Shown here piece after piece: positions 50,764 through 59,478 of a stretch of DNA of 64,000 nt. Location of the stretch: the NCBI GenBank assembly GCA_004554585.1, contig SFLH01000006.1, positions 1-64,000 on the forward strand. Direction: 5' to 3'. Each line of letters opens with the position of its first letter. The stretch's first letter is position 1. The position numbers were made by a program, and so were the translations under genes. Source of the stretch: Clostridiales bacterium (GTDB lineage: Bacteria; Bacillota; Clostridia; Oscillospirales; Oscillospiraceae). The notes beneath the pieces were generated by a model. The model was given only the letters and a program-made list of their open reading frames with translations. It had not been told where the DNA came from and made no database searches.

Positions 50764-52911
50764 TCAATTGCCCCGGTGAAACAGGCCGCTCAGGCGGTGG
50801 AGCAGGCCGTTGTGTTTCTGGGGCAGAGGGGTGGGTTCGGCGGGGTGGAAGGAGGTTTTCATCAGCTCCTCCTGGCTGTCCAGCCGGGGCAGCTTCCCCG
50901 CCTCTTTGCGCAGGTAGGCTCCGCTGGGCTGGAGGAAGGAGGCCTTGGCGTTGTCCTGCAGTTGCAGGTCCAGAATCCAGCGCAGCTGTTCCTGGAGGGC
51001 CTTGCTCCAGATGGGGCAGGCGATCTCCACCCGCCGCTGGAGGTTGCGGGTCATCAGGTCGGCCGAGGCGATGTAGTACTTGGCCCCCTCCCCCCGGCCG
51101 AAGGCGTAGATGCGGGCGTGCTCCAAATAGCGGCCCACGATGCTGGTGATCTGGATGTGCTCCGTTTTCAGCAGCACCCCGGGGCGCAGGCAGCAGATGC
51201 CCCGGATGATCATCTCCACCTTCACCCCCGCCTGGGAGGCCTCTTGGAGCTTGTCGATCACGTCCCGCTCGGTGACGGAGTTGGCCTTGATGCAGATGTA
51301 GCCCTGGCTGCCCCGGTCGATCTGCTCCTGGATCAGCTGGCACAGCTGGGGCTTTAAGCCGTTGGGGGCCACCAGCAGGGCCTGGTACTCCCCCTCCAGG
51401 TTGTCCGTGAGCATGTTGCGGAAGAAGGCCGCCCCGTCGGCCCCGATGGCCGGGTCGGCGGTCATGACGGACAGGTCGGTGTAGAGGGTGCTGGTCTTTT
51501 CGTTGTAGTTGCCGGTACCCACCTGGGTGATGTACTGGGTGCCCCGGCGGTCCTGGAGGGTGATCAGGCAGATCTTGCTGTGGCACTTGAAGTTCTCCAT
51601 GCCGTAGATCACCTTGCACCCGGCCTCCTCCAGCATCTTCGACCAGGTGATGTTGTTGGCCTCGTCAAACCGGGCCCGCAGCTCCATAAGGGCCACCACC
51701 TCCTTGCCGTTCTCCGCCGCCCGGCAGAGGATGCGGGCGATCTTGGAGGTGGAGGCCAGGCGGTAGATGGTGATCTTGATGGAGGCCACGTCCGGCCGCT
51801 CGGCGGCCTCCTCCAGCAGCTGGAGGAAGGGGTCGATGGTGTCGTAGGGGAAAAAGAGCAGCCGGTCCTTCTGGCGGATCTGGTCGATCATGGACTTGCC
51901 CCGGACCAGGTCCTCCGGCCACCGGGGCTGGTAGGGGGGATAGGTGAGGGCCTGGCGCAGCTGGTCGGGCAGGGCCTTCTCCAGGTCGTAGACGTAGCCC
52001 ATGACCAAGGGGGCGCTGTCGTAATAGATCTGGTGGGTTTTCACCTGGACAATGGCCTCCAGCAGGTCCAGCAGCTGCTTGGAGGGGCGGTAGCCCAGCT
52101 CCAGGCGGACGATGGACTGGTTGGCCCGCTTTTTCAGCATCCGGGTCATCAGCTGGCGGAAGTCGGCGTCGCTGTCCTCAAACTTCTCCCCGTCAAAGCT
52201 CAAATCGGCGTTGCGGGTGGCGCAGATGACCGTGGTCTCCTCCACCTGGTACTTGCTGAACAGGGTGGGGGTCCAGTGGCGCAGGATGGTCTCCAGGCGC
52301 AGATAGCGCCCCTGGCTGCCGGGCAGCAGGAAGAGGGGGCGCAGGGAGCGGGGCAGGGGCACAAAGCCCAGGCTGGCCTTGCCACTCTTGCTGCGCAGCA
52401 GGGCCACCACATACTGCTCCTTGTTGCCCAAGTGGGGGGTGGGGTGGCGCTGGGAGACGATCTGGGGGGAGAGGATGGGCAGGACCAGGGAGCGGAAATA
52501 GTCGTCGGCCTGCTGGCGCTCCTGGTCGGTGAGGTCCTCATAGGCCAGGTCCTCGATGCCCTGCTGGGCCAGCAGGCGGCGCACCCGGGCGTAGAGCTGG
52601 CCCTTGATCTCCATAAGGGCGGGAATGGTCTCGTAGATGGCCTTGAGCTGCTGGTGGGGGGTCATGCCGCTCTTGTTGTCCACCTCCTGGGGGGAGACGG
52701 CGGCCAGGTCCACCAGGCTGCCCACCCGGACCATGAAGAACTCGTCTAGGTTGCTGGAAAAGATGGCGATGAACTTCAGCCGCTCCAGCAGGGGCACGCC
52801 CTCGTCGGCGCTCTCCTCCAGGACCCGGCGGTTGAAGCGCAGCCAGCTCAGCTCCCGGTTTTGGGTGTAGCTGTAGTCCCTTATGACGCTGCTCTTCGGA
52901 TCTTTTGACAT
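50764..52911 (-). CDS. ppk: Polyphosphate kinase 1
   Basis: A 715-aa enzyme polymerising ATP gamma-phosphate into polyphosphate. It starts SYTQNRELSWLRFNRRVLEE, with the phospho-histidine domain NFKCHSKICLI (catalytic His) and GTGNYNEKTSTLYTD, and the second conserved His region (HIQITSIVGRYLEHARIY). Length matches Ppk1. The start at 52911 lies inside the end of ppx (31-nt overlap), tying synthesis and breakdown of polyphosphate into one unit. Confidence 0.96.
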   Translation of the reverse strand: MSKDPKSSVIRDYSYTQNRELSWLRFNRRVLEESADEGVPLLERLKFIAIFSSNLDEFFMVRVGSLVDLAAVSPQEVDNKSGMTPHQQLKAIYETIPALMEIKGQLYARVRRLLAQQGIEDLAYEDLTDQERQQADDYFRSLVLPILSPQIVSQRHPTPHLGNKEQYVVALLRSKSGKASLGFVPLPRSLRPLFLLPGSQGRYLRLETILRHWTPTLFSKYQVEETTVICATRNADLSFDGEKFEDSDADFRQLMTRMLKKRANQSIVRLELGYRPSKQLLDLLEAIVQVKTHQIYYDSAPLVMGYVYDLEKALPDQLRQALTYPPYQPRWPEDLVRGKSMIDQIRQKDRLLFFPYDTIDPFLQLLEEAAERPDVASIKITIYRLASTSKIARILCRAAENGKEVVALMELRARFDEANNITWSKMLEEAGCKVIYGMENFKCHSKICLITLQDRRGTQYITQVGTGNYNEKTSTLYTDLSVMTADPAIGADGAAFFRNMLTDNLEGEYQALLVAPNGLKPQLCQLIQEQIDRGSQGYICIKANSVTERDVIDKLQEASQAGVKVEMIIRGICCLRPGVLLKTEHIQITSIVGRYLEHARIYAFGRGEGAKYYIASADLMTRNLQRRVEIACPIWSKALQEQLRWILDLQLQDNAKASFLQPSGAYLRKEAGKLPRLDSQEELMKTSFHPAEPTPLPQKHNGLLHRLSGLFHRGN

Positions 52912-53789
52912 AAATATCCCTCTCTTACCCCGTATTTGCTGACGATCAGCTGGCTGGCCCCAAAGCCCTCCACCATGTGGCGCAGGATAAGCATACCAGG
53001 GATCAGCGTGTGGATCCGCTCGGGTTCTGTCTTTAATATCAAATCGGCCGCCGTCTTTTGGGACACGGACAGGGCGGCCACCACCTCCTCCAGCTGCTGG
53101 GCGGAGATCCAGTTGACGCTCTCCGGCAGCCGGCAGATCCGGCGGGTGAGCTTCAGGGCAGCCCGGGCGGTGCCCCCCACGCACACCAGGGGCAGGCTCT
53201 GGCGGATGGGCTGGCGGACCACCCGCAGGGTGGCCTGGCGGATGGCGGCCTGCATGTGCAGCACGGCCTCATGGTTGGGCAGGATCTTCTTCACCCAGTC
53301 CCGGTAGAGCTTCAGGGAGCCCACCGGGCAGCTGTCGGCGGAGACGATCTGGCCCCGGGTGAAGCGGACCACCTCGGTGCTGGCTCCGCCGATGTCCACG
53401 AACAGTCCGTCGGGCAGGGCCAGCTCCTCCATGGCCCCCAGGTAGCCGAAGCGGGCCTCCTCCTGGCCGGAGATCACCTCGATGGGAAAGCCCGTGGCCC
53501 GCTGGATGGCCTCCACCGCCGGCCGGGTGTTGCGGATGTTGCGCAGGGAGGCGGTGGCGAAAACCGCCACGTTGTGGATGCCCAGGGCCTCCAGGGTGCT
53601 GCGGAAGCCCCGCAGGCCCAGGATGGCCCGGTCGATCCCCTCCTGGCTCAGGGCTCCCTCCTCCACGTAGCCGGCCAGGCCGGCCATGAACTTGTCCTTG
53701 AACAGGATGGAAAAGCCCCCCGCCGGGGTGGTCTCATAGACCGACAGGCGCATGGAGTTGGACCCGATGTCGATGACTGCTTGTTTCAT
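52881..53789 (-). CDS. ppx: Ppx/GppA-type exopolyphosphatase
   Basis: A 302-aa phosphatase of the actin-like ATPase fold. AVIDIGSNSMRLSVYE (phosphate 1), VFATASLRN, ISGQEEARFGYLGAM, FVDIGGASTEVV and VCVGGTARA. The HD-type C-terminal domain of larger Ppx/GppA proteins is absent. Whether it degrades polyphosphate or pppGpp cannot be told, but overlap with ppk favours polyphosphate. Start 53789 with AGGAGGAACAAC. Confidence 0.93.
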   Translation of the reverse strand: MKQAVIDIGSNSMRLSVYETTPAGGFSILFKDKFMAGLAGYVEEGALSQEGIDRAILGLRGFRSTLEALGIHNVAVFATASLRNIRNTRPAVEAIQRATGFPIEVISGQEEARFGYLGAMEELALPDGLFVDIGGASTEVVRFTRGQIVSADSCPVGSLKLYRDWVKKILPNHEAVLHMQAAIRQATLRVVRQPIRQSLPLVCVGGTARAALKLTRRICRLPESVNWISAQQLEEVVAALSVSQKTAADLILKTEPERIHTLIPGMLILRHMVEGFGASQLIVSKYGVREGYLCQKIRRAAS

Positions 53790-54001
53790 GTTGTTCCTCC
53801 TATCTGTCCCCAAACAGACAGAGATACCTATTTTGTAGGATAGCTCCCCTCTGTAAAATCCAAAACCAACTTTTGGTTAATTTATGTTAAATCTGCGCCT
53901 TTTTCCTCCCTATGTCAAGGGCTTTCCTGCAAAATGTTCCTCCTCAGGGGCCCTCGCCCCGGCGGGGGCCCTGTTTCTCGGTTTTTCCGCCCTTTCCGCC
54001 C

Positions 54002-54047
54002 AAAAAACGAAACACACCCCCCTGGCCGCGGGGGCCGGGGGGGTGTG
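54002..54047 (-). terminator. Terminator of the first CDF exporter gene
   Basis: Minus-strand CACACCCCCCCGGCC/GGCCAGGGGGGTGTG stem followed by TTTCGTTTTTTG. Confidence 0.85.
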
Positions 54048-54069
54048 GGACGGGGTTCTCTTTTGGGGG

Positions 54070-54990
54070 TCAGGGGTTGGCTGGGTTCACGTGGACCATG
54101 CAGTGCTTGACCATGGGGAAGGCCTCCTCCATGGCGTCGTGGACGGCCTCGGCGATGGCGTGGGCCTGGCGCAGGGGGAGGTCAGCCTGGACGGCGATCT
54201 CCGCGTCCACGTAGATTTTCGCCCCGAACAGGCGGGTCTGAAGCAGGTCCAGGCCCTCCACCCCGGGCTGGGCCAAGATGAGGGCCGTCATTTTCTCCAG
54301 GGTCTCCTGGCCGCAGGAAGTATCCAGCATTTTCACCAGTGCATCCTTGGAAATATCCCAGGCGACCTTCACGATAAACAGGCAGATCACAACGCTTGCC
54401 ACAGAATCCATCACCGGGAACCCCAGCATGGCTCCGCCAATGCCGATCAGGGAACCCACCGAGGAAAAGGCATCCGAGCGATGGTGCCAGGCGTCGGCCA
54501 GGAATGCGGTGGAATTGATCTGCTTGGCATAGTAGCGGGTGTACCAGTACATGGCCTCTTTCCCCACGATGGAGACGACTGCTGCTGCAAGCGCAATGGC
54601 ACTGGGGACGGCGAGGGTTTCATAATTCCCCGAAAGAATCCTTTCCGCACCTACCTTGCCGATGCCAATTCCCGTGGCCAGCAATACAAGACCCAACAGC
54701 AAGGATGCCACACATTCCAGCCGCTCATGGCCGTAGGGGTGCGCATTGTCCGCTTCTCTTTTGGAAACTTTAACACCAATCCACGCGATCAGCGTGGTAA
54801 GGACATCCGAAAACGAGTGGATCGCATCGGAGATCATGGCCCCGGAATGGCCCACAATCCCAGCGAAAAGCTTGAATCCCGAAAGGACCACATTTCCGAC
54901 GACACTGACCAGCGACAAATTTCGGATGATCGCCGTTTCGTCAAGGGGCTGTGAGGGGGAAGTGGTTGTTTTGTTGCGTTTGGCTGTCAT
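54070..54990 (-). CDS. CDF-family cation exporter 1 (chimeric, riboswitch-controlled)
   Basis: A 306-aa cation diffusion facilitator (Zn/Co/Ni/Fe/Mn efflux by proton exchange). TM1-TM2 with GHSGAMISDAIHSFSDVL, and the metal-site motif of TM5 ADAWHHRSDAFSS; then the cytoplasmic domain ending GVEGLDLLQTRLFGAK. The 5' two-thirds (54990 to about 54320) is lower in GC, the 3' end is as GC-rich as the host, and 54184-54282 is nearly identical to 56364-56462 of the second CDF gene. Start 54990 with CAGGAGG. A NiCo-type riboswitch leader suggests Ni/Co as substrate. Confidence 0.9.
   Translation of the reverse strand: MTAKRNKTTTSPSQPLDETAIIRNLSLVSVVGNVVLSGFKLFAGIVGHSGAMISDAIHSFSDVLTTLIAWIGVKVSKREADNAHPYGHERLECVASLLLGLVLLATGIGIGKVGAERILSGNYETLAVPSAIALAAAVVSIVGKEAMYWYTRYYAKQINSTAFLADAWHHRSDAFSSVGSLIGIGGAMLGFPVMDSVASVVICLFIVKVAWDISKDALVKMLDTSCGQETLEKMTALILAQPGVEGLDLLQTRLFGAKIYVDAEIAVQADLPLRQAHAIAEAVHDAMEEAFPMVKHCMVHVNPANP
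54184..54282 (-). repeat. Near-identical CDF segment, copy 1 (probable crossover block)
   Basis: 99 bp that differ from 56364-56462 at two positions. Base composition changes on both sides of the block in opposite senses in the two genes. Confidence 0.8.
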
Positions 54991-55080
54991 AAAAGAATCC
55001 TCCTGTTTTGTCACACAAAATGACAATGATCTTTCTCTTATGAGCACCCCATTGAGAGAATCTGTTCCCCAAATGAATAT

Positions 55081-55195
55081 AAAAAAACATCTGCGGAACA
55101 TACAACTGTCCCACAGATGCAAAAAACGATCTGCTGCCGCACCAGCGGCCCGGCCCCATGCCCATCTGGGCATCGCCTGCTCAGTTTGTACTGTT
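55081..55195 (-). promoter_or_regulatory. NiCo (czcD-type) riboswitch with terminator
   Basis: In the minus-strand leader, ACTGAGCAGGCGATGCCC is followed by GGGCATGGGGCCGGGCCGC and GCGGCAGCAGAT, then CATCTGTGGGACAGTT and a terminator (CATCTGTGG..CCGCAGATG with TTTTTTT at 55087-55081). The GAGCAGGC and GGGGCCGG modules and the location before a CDF exporter match the czcD/NiCo motif as I remember it. It would switch the exporter on when Co2+ or Ni2+ binds and blocks the terminator. Confidence 0.8.
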
Positions 55196-55245
55196 GATCT
55201 CGCACCCTAAAGCAAGGTGTAATGCAGTGCAAAGAGTTAGATGGA

Positions 55246-55274
55246 ATTATACAATATCCTATGCCGCCTGTCAA
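55246..55274 (-). promoter_or_regulatory. Consensus promoter of CDF exporter 1
   Basis: Minus-strand TTGACA (55274-55269), 17-nt spacer, TATAAT (55251-55246): a perfect sigma-A promoter feeding a 250-nt leader with the riboswitch. Confidence 0.9.
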
Positions 55275-55307
55275 GAAAAGGTTCGCCGCTGGCAGCGCCG
55301 CATCCAT

Positions 55308-56171
55308 TCAAAGCAGCATCACCAATGTTCCAGCCACAATGAGGGCCAGCCCCCACCCGGAACGGATGGTAAGCTTCTCATGCAAGACCAACCAGGAGAA
55401 AACCACCGTCACCAGAATGCTCAGCTTATCAATCGGGACCACCACGCTGGCCAGTCCGTCCTGCAACGCGCGATAGTAGCACAGCCAGGATGCCCCGGTG
55501 GCAAGACCGGACAGGCAGAGGAAGGCCAGCTCCCTTCTGGGGATCTCCCGCACTTGTCCTGCCTTGCCCGTCACCAGCACCATCATCCACGCCATCACTA
55601 GCACGACCACTGTGCGAATGGCAGTTCCCAGGTTGGACTCTACCCCTTCGATGCCCACCTTACCCAGGATGGCGGTAAGACTGGCGAATCCCGCCGAGCC
55701 GAAGGCATAGAGCATCCACCCCTTTCCCTGAGCAGATGCCCCTGTGCTCCCCATCTTTTTCTCAATCATGAGAAACGTACCCGCGCCGATAAGCACCACG
55801 CCAACTGCCTGAAAGGGCCCGATGGGCTCCCCCAGCAGCAGGAAAGCCAGCAGAATAGTGAGAATGACGCTGGACTTGTCGATGGGAACCACCTTGTTGA
55901 CATCGCCCAGCTGGAGCGCCTTAAAGTAACACAGCCAGGACCCACCGGTGGCCGCCCCAGACAAGATCAAAAAGAACAGCGTTCTTCCTTCTATCCCACC
56001 AATCTGGCGCTGAGAACCCACGACAAACACCATGAGCCAGGAAAAGAACAGCACGACAATGGTGCGGATTGCCGTTGCCACGGTAGAATCTGTTTTCCGA
56101 ATTCCGCATTTGGCAAGGATCGAAGTAATGCCCGCGAAAAAGGCGGCGCCAAACGCAAACGCTATCCACAT
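55308..56171 (-). CDS. EamA/DMT-family transporter
   Basis: A 287-aa protein with ten TM helices as two EamA repeats; each repeat has the same landmarks (ATAIRTIVVLFFSW and GTAIRTVVVLVMAW; SWLCYFKALQLGDVNKVVPIDKSSV and SWLCYYRALQDGLASVVVPIDKLSI). Drug/metabolite superfamily exporters move small organic compounds or metals; the substrate is unknown. Lower GC than the host. Lies between the two CDF genes in the putative imported segment. Confidence 0.85.
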   Translation of the reverse strand: MWIAFAFGAAFFAGITSILAKCGIRKTDSTVATAIRTIVVLFFSWLMVFVVGSQRQIGGIEGRTLFFLILSGAATGGSWLCYFKALQLGDVNKVVPIDKSSVILTILLAFLLLGEPIGPFQAVGVVLIGAGTFLMIEKKMGSTGASAQGKGWMLYAFGSAGFASLTAILGKVGIEGVESNLGTAIRTVVVLVMAWMMVLVTGKAGQVREIPRRELAFLCLSGLATGASWLCYYRALQDGLASVVVPIDKLSILVTVVFSWLVLHEKLTIRSGWGLALIVAGTLVMLL

Positions 56172-56237
56172 AAAAGTTTTTCTCCCAATTTTGATTCTGT
56201 TTTCATCCCATCAACGATATCCCTCGCCTGACTGCTG

Positions 56238-57161
56238 TTAAGTGGGAGGGTCTGCCCGGAAAGGATTCACATGGACCATGCAGTGCTTGACCATGGGAAA
56301 TTTCTCCTCCATCCTGTCGTGAACTTCCTCCGCAATATTGTGGGCCTCCTGCAAAGACAGGTCGGCCTGGACGGCGATCTCCGCGTCCACGTAGATTTTC
56401 GCCCCGAACAGGCGGGTCTGGAGCAGGTCCAGGCCCTCCACCCCGGGCTGGGCCAGGATGAGCTGGCTCATCTTCTCCAGGGTTTCCTGGTCGCAGGAGC
56501 GGTCCACCATCTTGTTCACCGCGTCCCGGAAGATGTCCACGGCGGCCTTGACGATGAACAGGCAGATGACCACGCTGGCCACGCTGTCCATGATGGGAAA
56601 GCCCCCCATGGCAAAGGCGATGCCCACCAGGGCGCCGATGGAGGAGAGACTGTCCGACCGGTGGTGCCAGGCGTCGGCCATGAGGGCGTCGGAGTGGATC
56701 TTTTTGGCCGCCGACCGGGTGTACCAGTACATCCACTCCTTGACCACGATGGACACCACCGCCGCGGCCAGAGCCAGGGCGCCGGGGGTGGCCAGGTCGT
56801 CATAGGAGCCGGAGAAGATGGTCTTGAGCCCCTTCCAGCCGATGAGCAGGCCGGTCTCGGCCAGGATGAGGGCCAGGGTCACCGAGGCCACCGACTCAAA
56901 GCGCTCGTGGCCATAGCGGTGGTCCTCGTCGGCCTGCTTGCTGGAGATATGGACCCCGATCATGACGATGAAGGTGGAAAACACATCCGAGGCCGAGTGG
57001 ACCGCATCGGAGATCATGGCCCCGGAGTTGGCAAAGATGCCCGCCAGAAGCTTGCCGGCGGAAAGGATCAGGTTGACCGCCACACTCACCCAGGAGACCT
57101 TCATGGCCAGGGCCTTGGCCTGCTGGGGGGAGAGGGGATCGGAAGTGGGATTGCTGCGCAA
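56238..57161 (-). CDS. CDF-family cation exporter 2 (chimeric, reciprocal)
   Basis: A 307-aa CDF exporter with NSGAMISDAVHSASDVF, ADAWHHRSDSLSSIGALVG and the same GVEGLDLLQTRLFGAK end. Here the 5' body (57161 to about 56465) is GC-rich host-like, whereas the last 120 bp (56238-56355) are lower in GC. This is the reverse of CDF 1. The start is TTG at 57161, nine nt after GGAGGCGAATC; no better codon is available. It sits just after the terminator of the RicT-like gene, so it has little leader and no riboswitch. Confidence 0.88.
   Translation of the reverse strand: MRSNPTSDPLSPQQAKALAMKVSWVSVAVNLILSAGKLLAGIFANSGAMISDAVHSASDVFSTFIVMIGVHISSKQADEDHRYGHERFESVASVTLALILAETGLLIGWKGLKTIFSGSYDDLATPGALALAAAVVSIVVKEWMYWYTRSAAKKIHSDALMADAWHHRSDSLSSIGALVGIAFAMGGFPIMDSVASVVICLFIVKAAVDIFRDAVNKMVDRSCDQETLEKMSQLILAQPGVEGLDLLQTRLFGAKIYVDAEIAVQADLSLQEAHNIAEEVHDRMEEKFPMVKHCMVHVNPFRADPPT
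56364..56462 (-). repeat. Near-identical CDF segment, copy 2
   Basis: Partner of 54184-54282 (97 of 99 bases shared). Confidence 0.8.
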
Positions 57162-57175
57162 AGTGATTCGCCTCC

Positions 57176-57231
57176 AAAAAAACAGGGTCCCGGTCCCCGA
57201 CAGCGCTGGGCGCCGCCCTGGGGGCCGGGAC
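57176..57231 (-). terminator. Terminator of the RicT-like gene
   Basis: Minus-strand GTCCCGG...CCGGGAC (with inner GC stems) followed by CCTGTTTTTTT. Confidence 0.75.
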
Positions 57232-57245
57232 AAAATGCTGTGAAC

Positions 57246-58631
57246 TTAGTCGCTGGCGGGAGGGGTGGGGCTGCCAGAACCGGAACCACGGCGGTGGCCG
57301 CGGCGGTGCCAGCTGCCCCGGTTCTTTCTCTCCTCCCCGGTCTTGGGCGCCTCTCCGGCCTTGGCCTGGGGTTTTTGGCCCTGCTTCTCCGGCCGGGGGG
57401 AACCGGTGCGGCGGCCGCCCCGGCGGCTGCGGCGGCGGGCGGTCTCCTCCGGGGCGGGGACGGCGGCCTCCTCCTGGTGGGTGGGGTGGGCAGGCTGGTC
57501 GGCGTGGGGCTGCTGGCCCCGGCCGCCCCGGTGGTGGCGGGTGCGGTGGCGCTTCTCCTTTTCCTTCTCCCGCTCCACCTCGGCCTCCAGGGCACGCTCG
57601 GCCCGCTCGGCATTTCTGCCCCGGTCGCCCCGGCGGCGGGTGGCCGGGTGGCTGGCGCTCTCCTGGCCGGGGTCGTGGTGCTCGGCCATGAACTGGTCCA
57701 GGGCGGCGGCCAGAGCGGCCTGCTCCCGGCGGTACTGGTCCTCGGGGGACTCGCTGACCCGGCGGAGCTTGGCCAGCTCTTCCTTGGGGGGCTGGACGTA
57801 GCCCTCGGGCCGCTTGCCTTTGCCGCTGCGGATGACCCGGACCTCGCTGTTGTGATAGGTCTTCAGGGTGTCCGGCGCGTCGTCCAGGCGGACCCGGACC
57901 TTCTCCCGCAGGGTGTTGACGCTGATGATGGTCCCCGCCCCGTCGGGGGTCTCCACGAAGGAGTCAGCCCGGGGGGCGTCCTTCATCAGGTCCTCATAGG
58001 CCTCCTGCTCATACTTCAGGCAGCACATGAGCCGGCCGCAGGTGCCGGAGATCTTGGTGGGGTTGAGGGAGAGGTTCTGGGTCTTGGCCATCTTGATGGA
58101 CACCGGCTGGAAGTCCCGCAGGAAGGAGCTGCAGCAGAAGGGCCGGCCGCAGATACCCAGGCCCCCCAGCATCTTGGCCTCGTCCCGGATGCCGATTTGG
58201 CGCAGCTCGATGCGGGTGTGAAAGACGGCGGCCAAGCTCTTCACCAGGCCCCGGAAGTCCACCCGGCCGTCGGAGGTGAAGAAGAAGAGGATCTTGGTGC
58301 CCTCGAAGTTGCACTCCACCCCCACCAGCTTCATATCCAGCTTATGCTCCAGGATCTTCTCCTGACAGACCTGGAAGGCGTACTCCTCCTTCTCCCGGTG
58401 GCGGGCCACCACAGCCAGGTCGGCAGGGGTGGCGTGCCGGATCACCGGGCGCAGAGGGGCGGCCAGCTCGGTCTCCGCCAGGGAAAAGTTGCCCCGGACA
58501 CAGTGGCCGAACTCCAGGCCGCCGGCGGTCTCCACGATCAGGGCGTCGCCGGGCTGGCAGGTCAGCCCCCGGGGGTCAAAATAATATTGCTTGCCCTCGC
58601 TGCGAAAGCGAAGGCTGATGATCTCTGCCAT
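57246..58631 (-). CDS. PSP1/RicT (YaaT)-like protein with long Arg/Gly-rich tail
   Basis: A 461-aa protein. Residues 1-290 are a RicT/PSP1 domain: GDALIVETAGGLEFGHCV, FFFTSDGRVDFRGLVKSLA, the Cys-rich GGLGICGRPFCCSSFL and GTCGRLMCCLKYEQ that bind Fe-S clusters in the Y-complex of B. subtilis (RNase Y specificity, sporulation phosphorelay). The last 165 residues (from about 297) are a disordered basic region, with DRGRNAERAERALEAEVERE, HRTRHHRGGRGQQ and RRRSRRGGRRTG. Usual RicT proteins stop near 275-290. The tail could bind RNA. Upstream holB is its normal neighbour. Confidence 0.85.
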   Translation of the reverse strand: MAEIISLRFRSEGKQYYFDPRGLTCQPGDALIVETAGGLEFGHCVRGNFSLAETELAAPLRPVIRHATPADLAVVARHREKEEYAFQVCQEKILEHKLDMKLVGVECNFEGTKILFFFTSDGRVDFRGLVKSLAAVFHTRIELRQIGIRDEAKMLGGLGICGRPFCCSSFLRDFQPVSIKMAKTQNLSLNPTKISGTCGRLMCCLKYEQEAYEDLMKDAPRADSFVETPDGAGTIISVNTLREKVRVRLDDAPDTLKTYHNSEVRVIRSGKGKRPEGYVQPPKEELAKLRRVSESPEDQYRREQAALAAALDQFMAEHHDPGQESASHPATRRRGDRGRNAERAERALEAEVEREKEKEKRHRTRHHRGGRGQQPHADQPAHPTHQEEAAVPAPEETARRRSRRGGRRTGSPRPEKQGQKPQAKAGEAPKTGEERKNRGSWHRRGHRRGSGSGSPTPPASD

Positions 58632-58646
58632 AGTTGTCTCCTTTGT

Positions 58647-59396
58647 TTACAGAGCGGCGGCGATCCAGCCGCTCAAATGGCCGGGGCTGATGTTGTAGCC
58701 GCAGGCCGCCCGGATGGGGGCCAGCCGGTCCAGCACCGGCAGCAGGTCGGGCCGCTGGGGCAGCTGGGCGATGAGCTGGGCCGCAGCGGTCTCCAAAATC
58801 CCCTGGATCTCCTCCCGCTCCCGCTTCTCCAGGGCAATGAGGAAGGGCAGGCGCTCCAAGGGGTCGGCCCCGGTGAGGATGAGCCGGGCCAGCTCCCTCC
58901 CCTGCTCCTGAACCTCCGCCGCCGCCCTCTCCTCCTCCGGGCCGGGGGCCCAGAGGGTCTCGCACCGGGAGCGGATGGTGGGCAGCAGGGCCTCGGGCTG
59001 GGGGGTGAGGAAGAGGAAGCAGGCGTAGGCCGGCCCCTCCTCGATGAGTTTCAAGAGAATGTTCTGGCCGGACAGGCCCAGCAGTTCGCTGTGCTCCAGC
59101 AGGTAGACCTTTTTGGGGGCCTCGTTGGGCCGGATGTAGGCGTCGGCCCGCAGGGCCCGGACGGCCTCGGCCTTCAGCCCCTCCCCCTGGGGGTCGGCCC
59201 GCAGGATGTCCGGGTGGATGCCCTGGGCGGCCTTGCGGCAGCCGGAACAGACCCCGCAGGGGGGGGTGGGGCCGGTGCACACCCAGGCGGCGGCCAGGGT
59301 GTCGGCCAGTTCCCGGCGGCCGGGGCCGGCCACCAGGTAGGCGTGGGCCAGCTGCCGCCGGCCCATGCGGGCCTTTAGATGAGGGGAAAGTTCCAC
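58647..59396 (-). CDS. holB: DNA polymerase III delta-prime subunit
   Basis: A 249-aa clamp-loader subunit: QLAHAYLVAGPGRRELAD (P-loop degraded, as usual in delta-prime), the zinc module CGVCSGCRKAAQGIHPD, YIRPNEAPKKVYLLEHSELL, SGQNILLKLIEEGP (SRC neighbour RSRCETL). It is smaller than E. coli HolB. The start is GTG at 59396 after AAAGGAGG; the longer ATG frame is not family-like. Next to ricT as in other Firmicutes. Confidence 0.88.
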   Translation of the reverse strand: MELSPHLKARMGRRQLAHAYLVAGPGRRELADTLAAAWVCTGPTPPCGVCSGCRKAAQGIHPDILRADPQGEGLKAEAVRALRADAYIRPNEAPKKVYLLEHSELLGLSGQNILLKLIEEGPAYACFLFLTPQPEALLPTIRSRCETLWAPGPEEERAAAEVQEQGRELARLILTGADPLERLPFLIALEKREREEIQGILETAAAQLIAQLPQRPDLLPVLDRLAPIRAACGYNISPGHLSGWIAAAL

Positions 59397-59478
59397 AACG
59401 CATCCTCCTTTGGATGGGGGCTTCGGCAGGGTCCTGCCCTGGGCCGCTTCCCCTGGGGGCGGGGCCTGGATGGGGGGA

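Noticed and set aside
55038..55307. 89-codon frame upstream of CDF 1
   Set aside because: Overlaps the promoter and riboswitch, has no ribosome site and no homology.
56271..59378. 1035-codon plus-strand open frame
   Set aside because: Antisense shadow of the CDF 2, RicT-like and holB genes. High GC leaves few stop codons; the product is Gly/Leu/Val/Gln-rich without motifs, while the minus-strand genes are clear.
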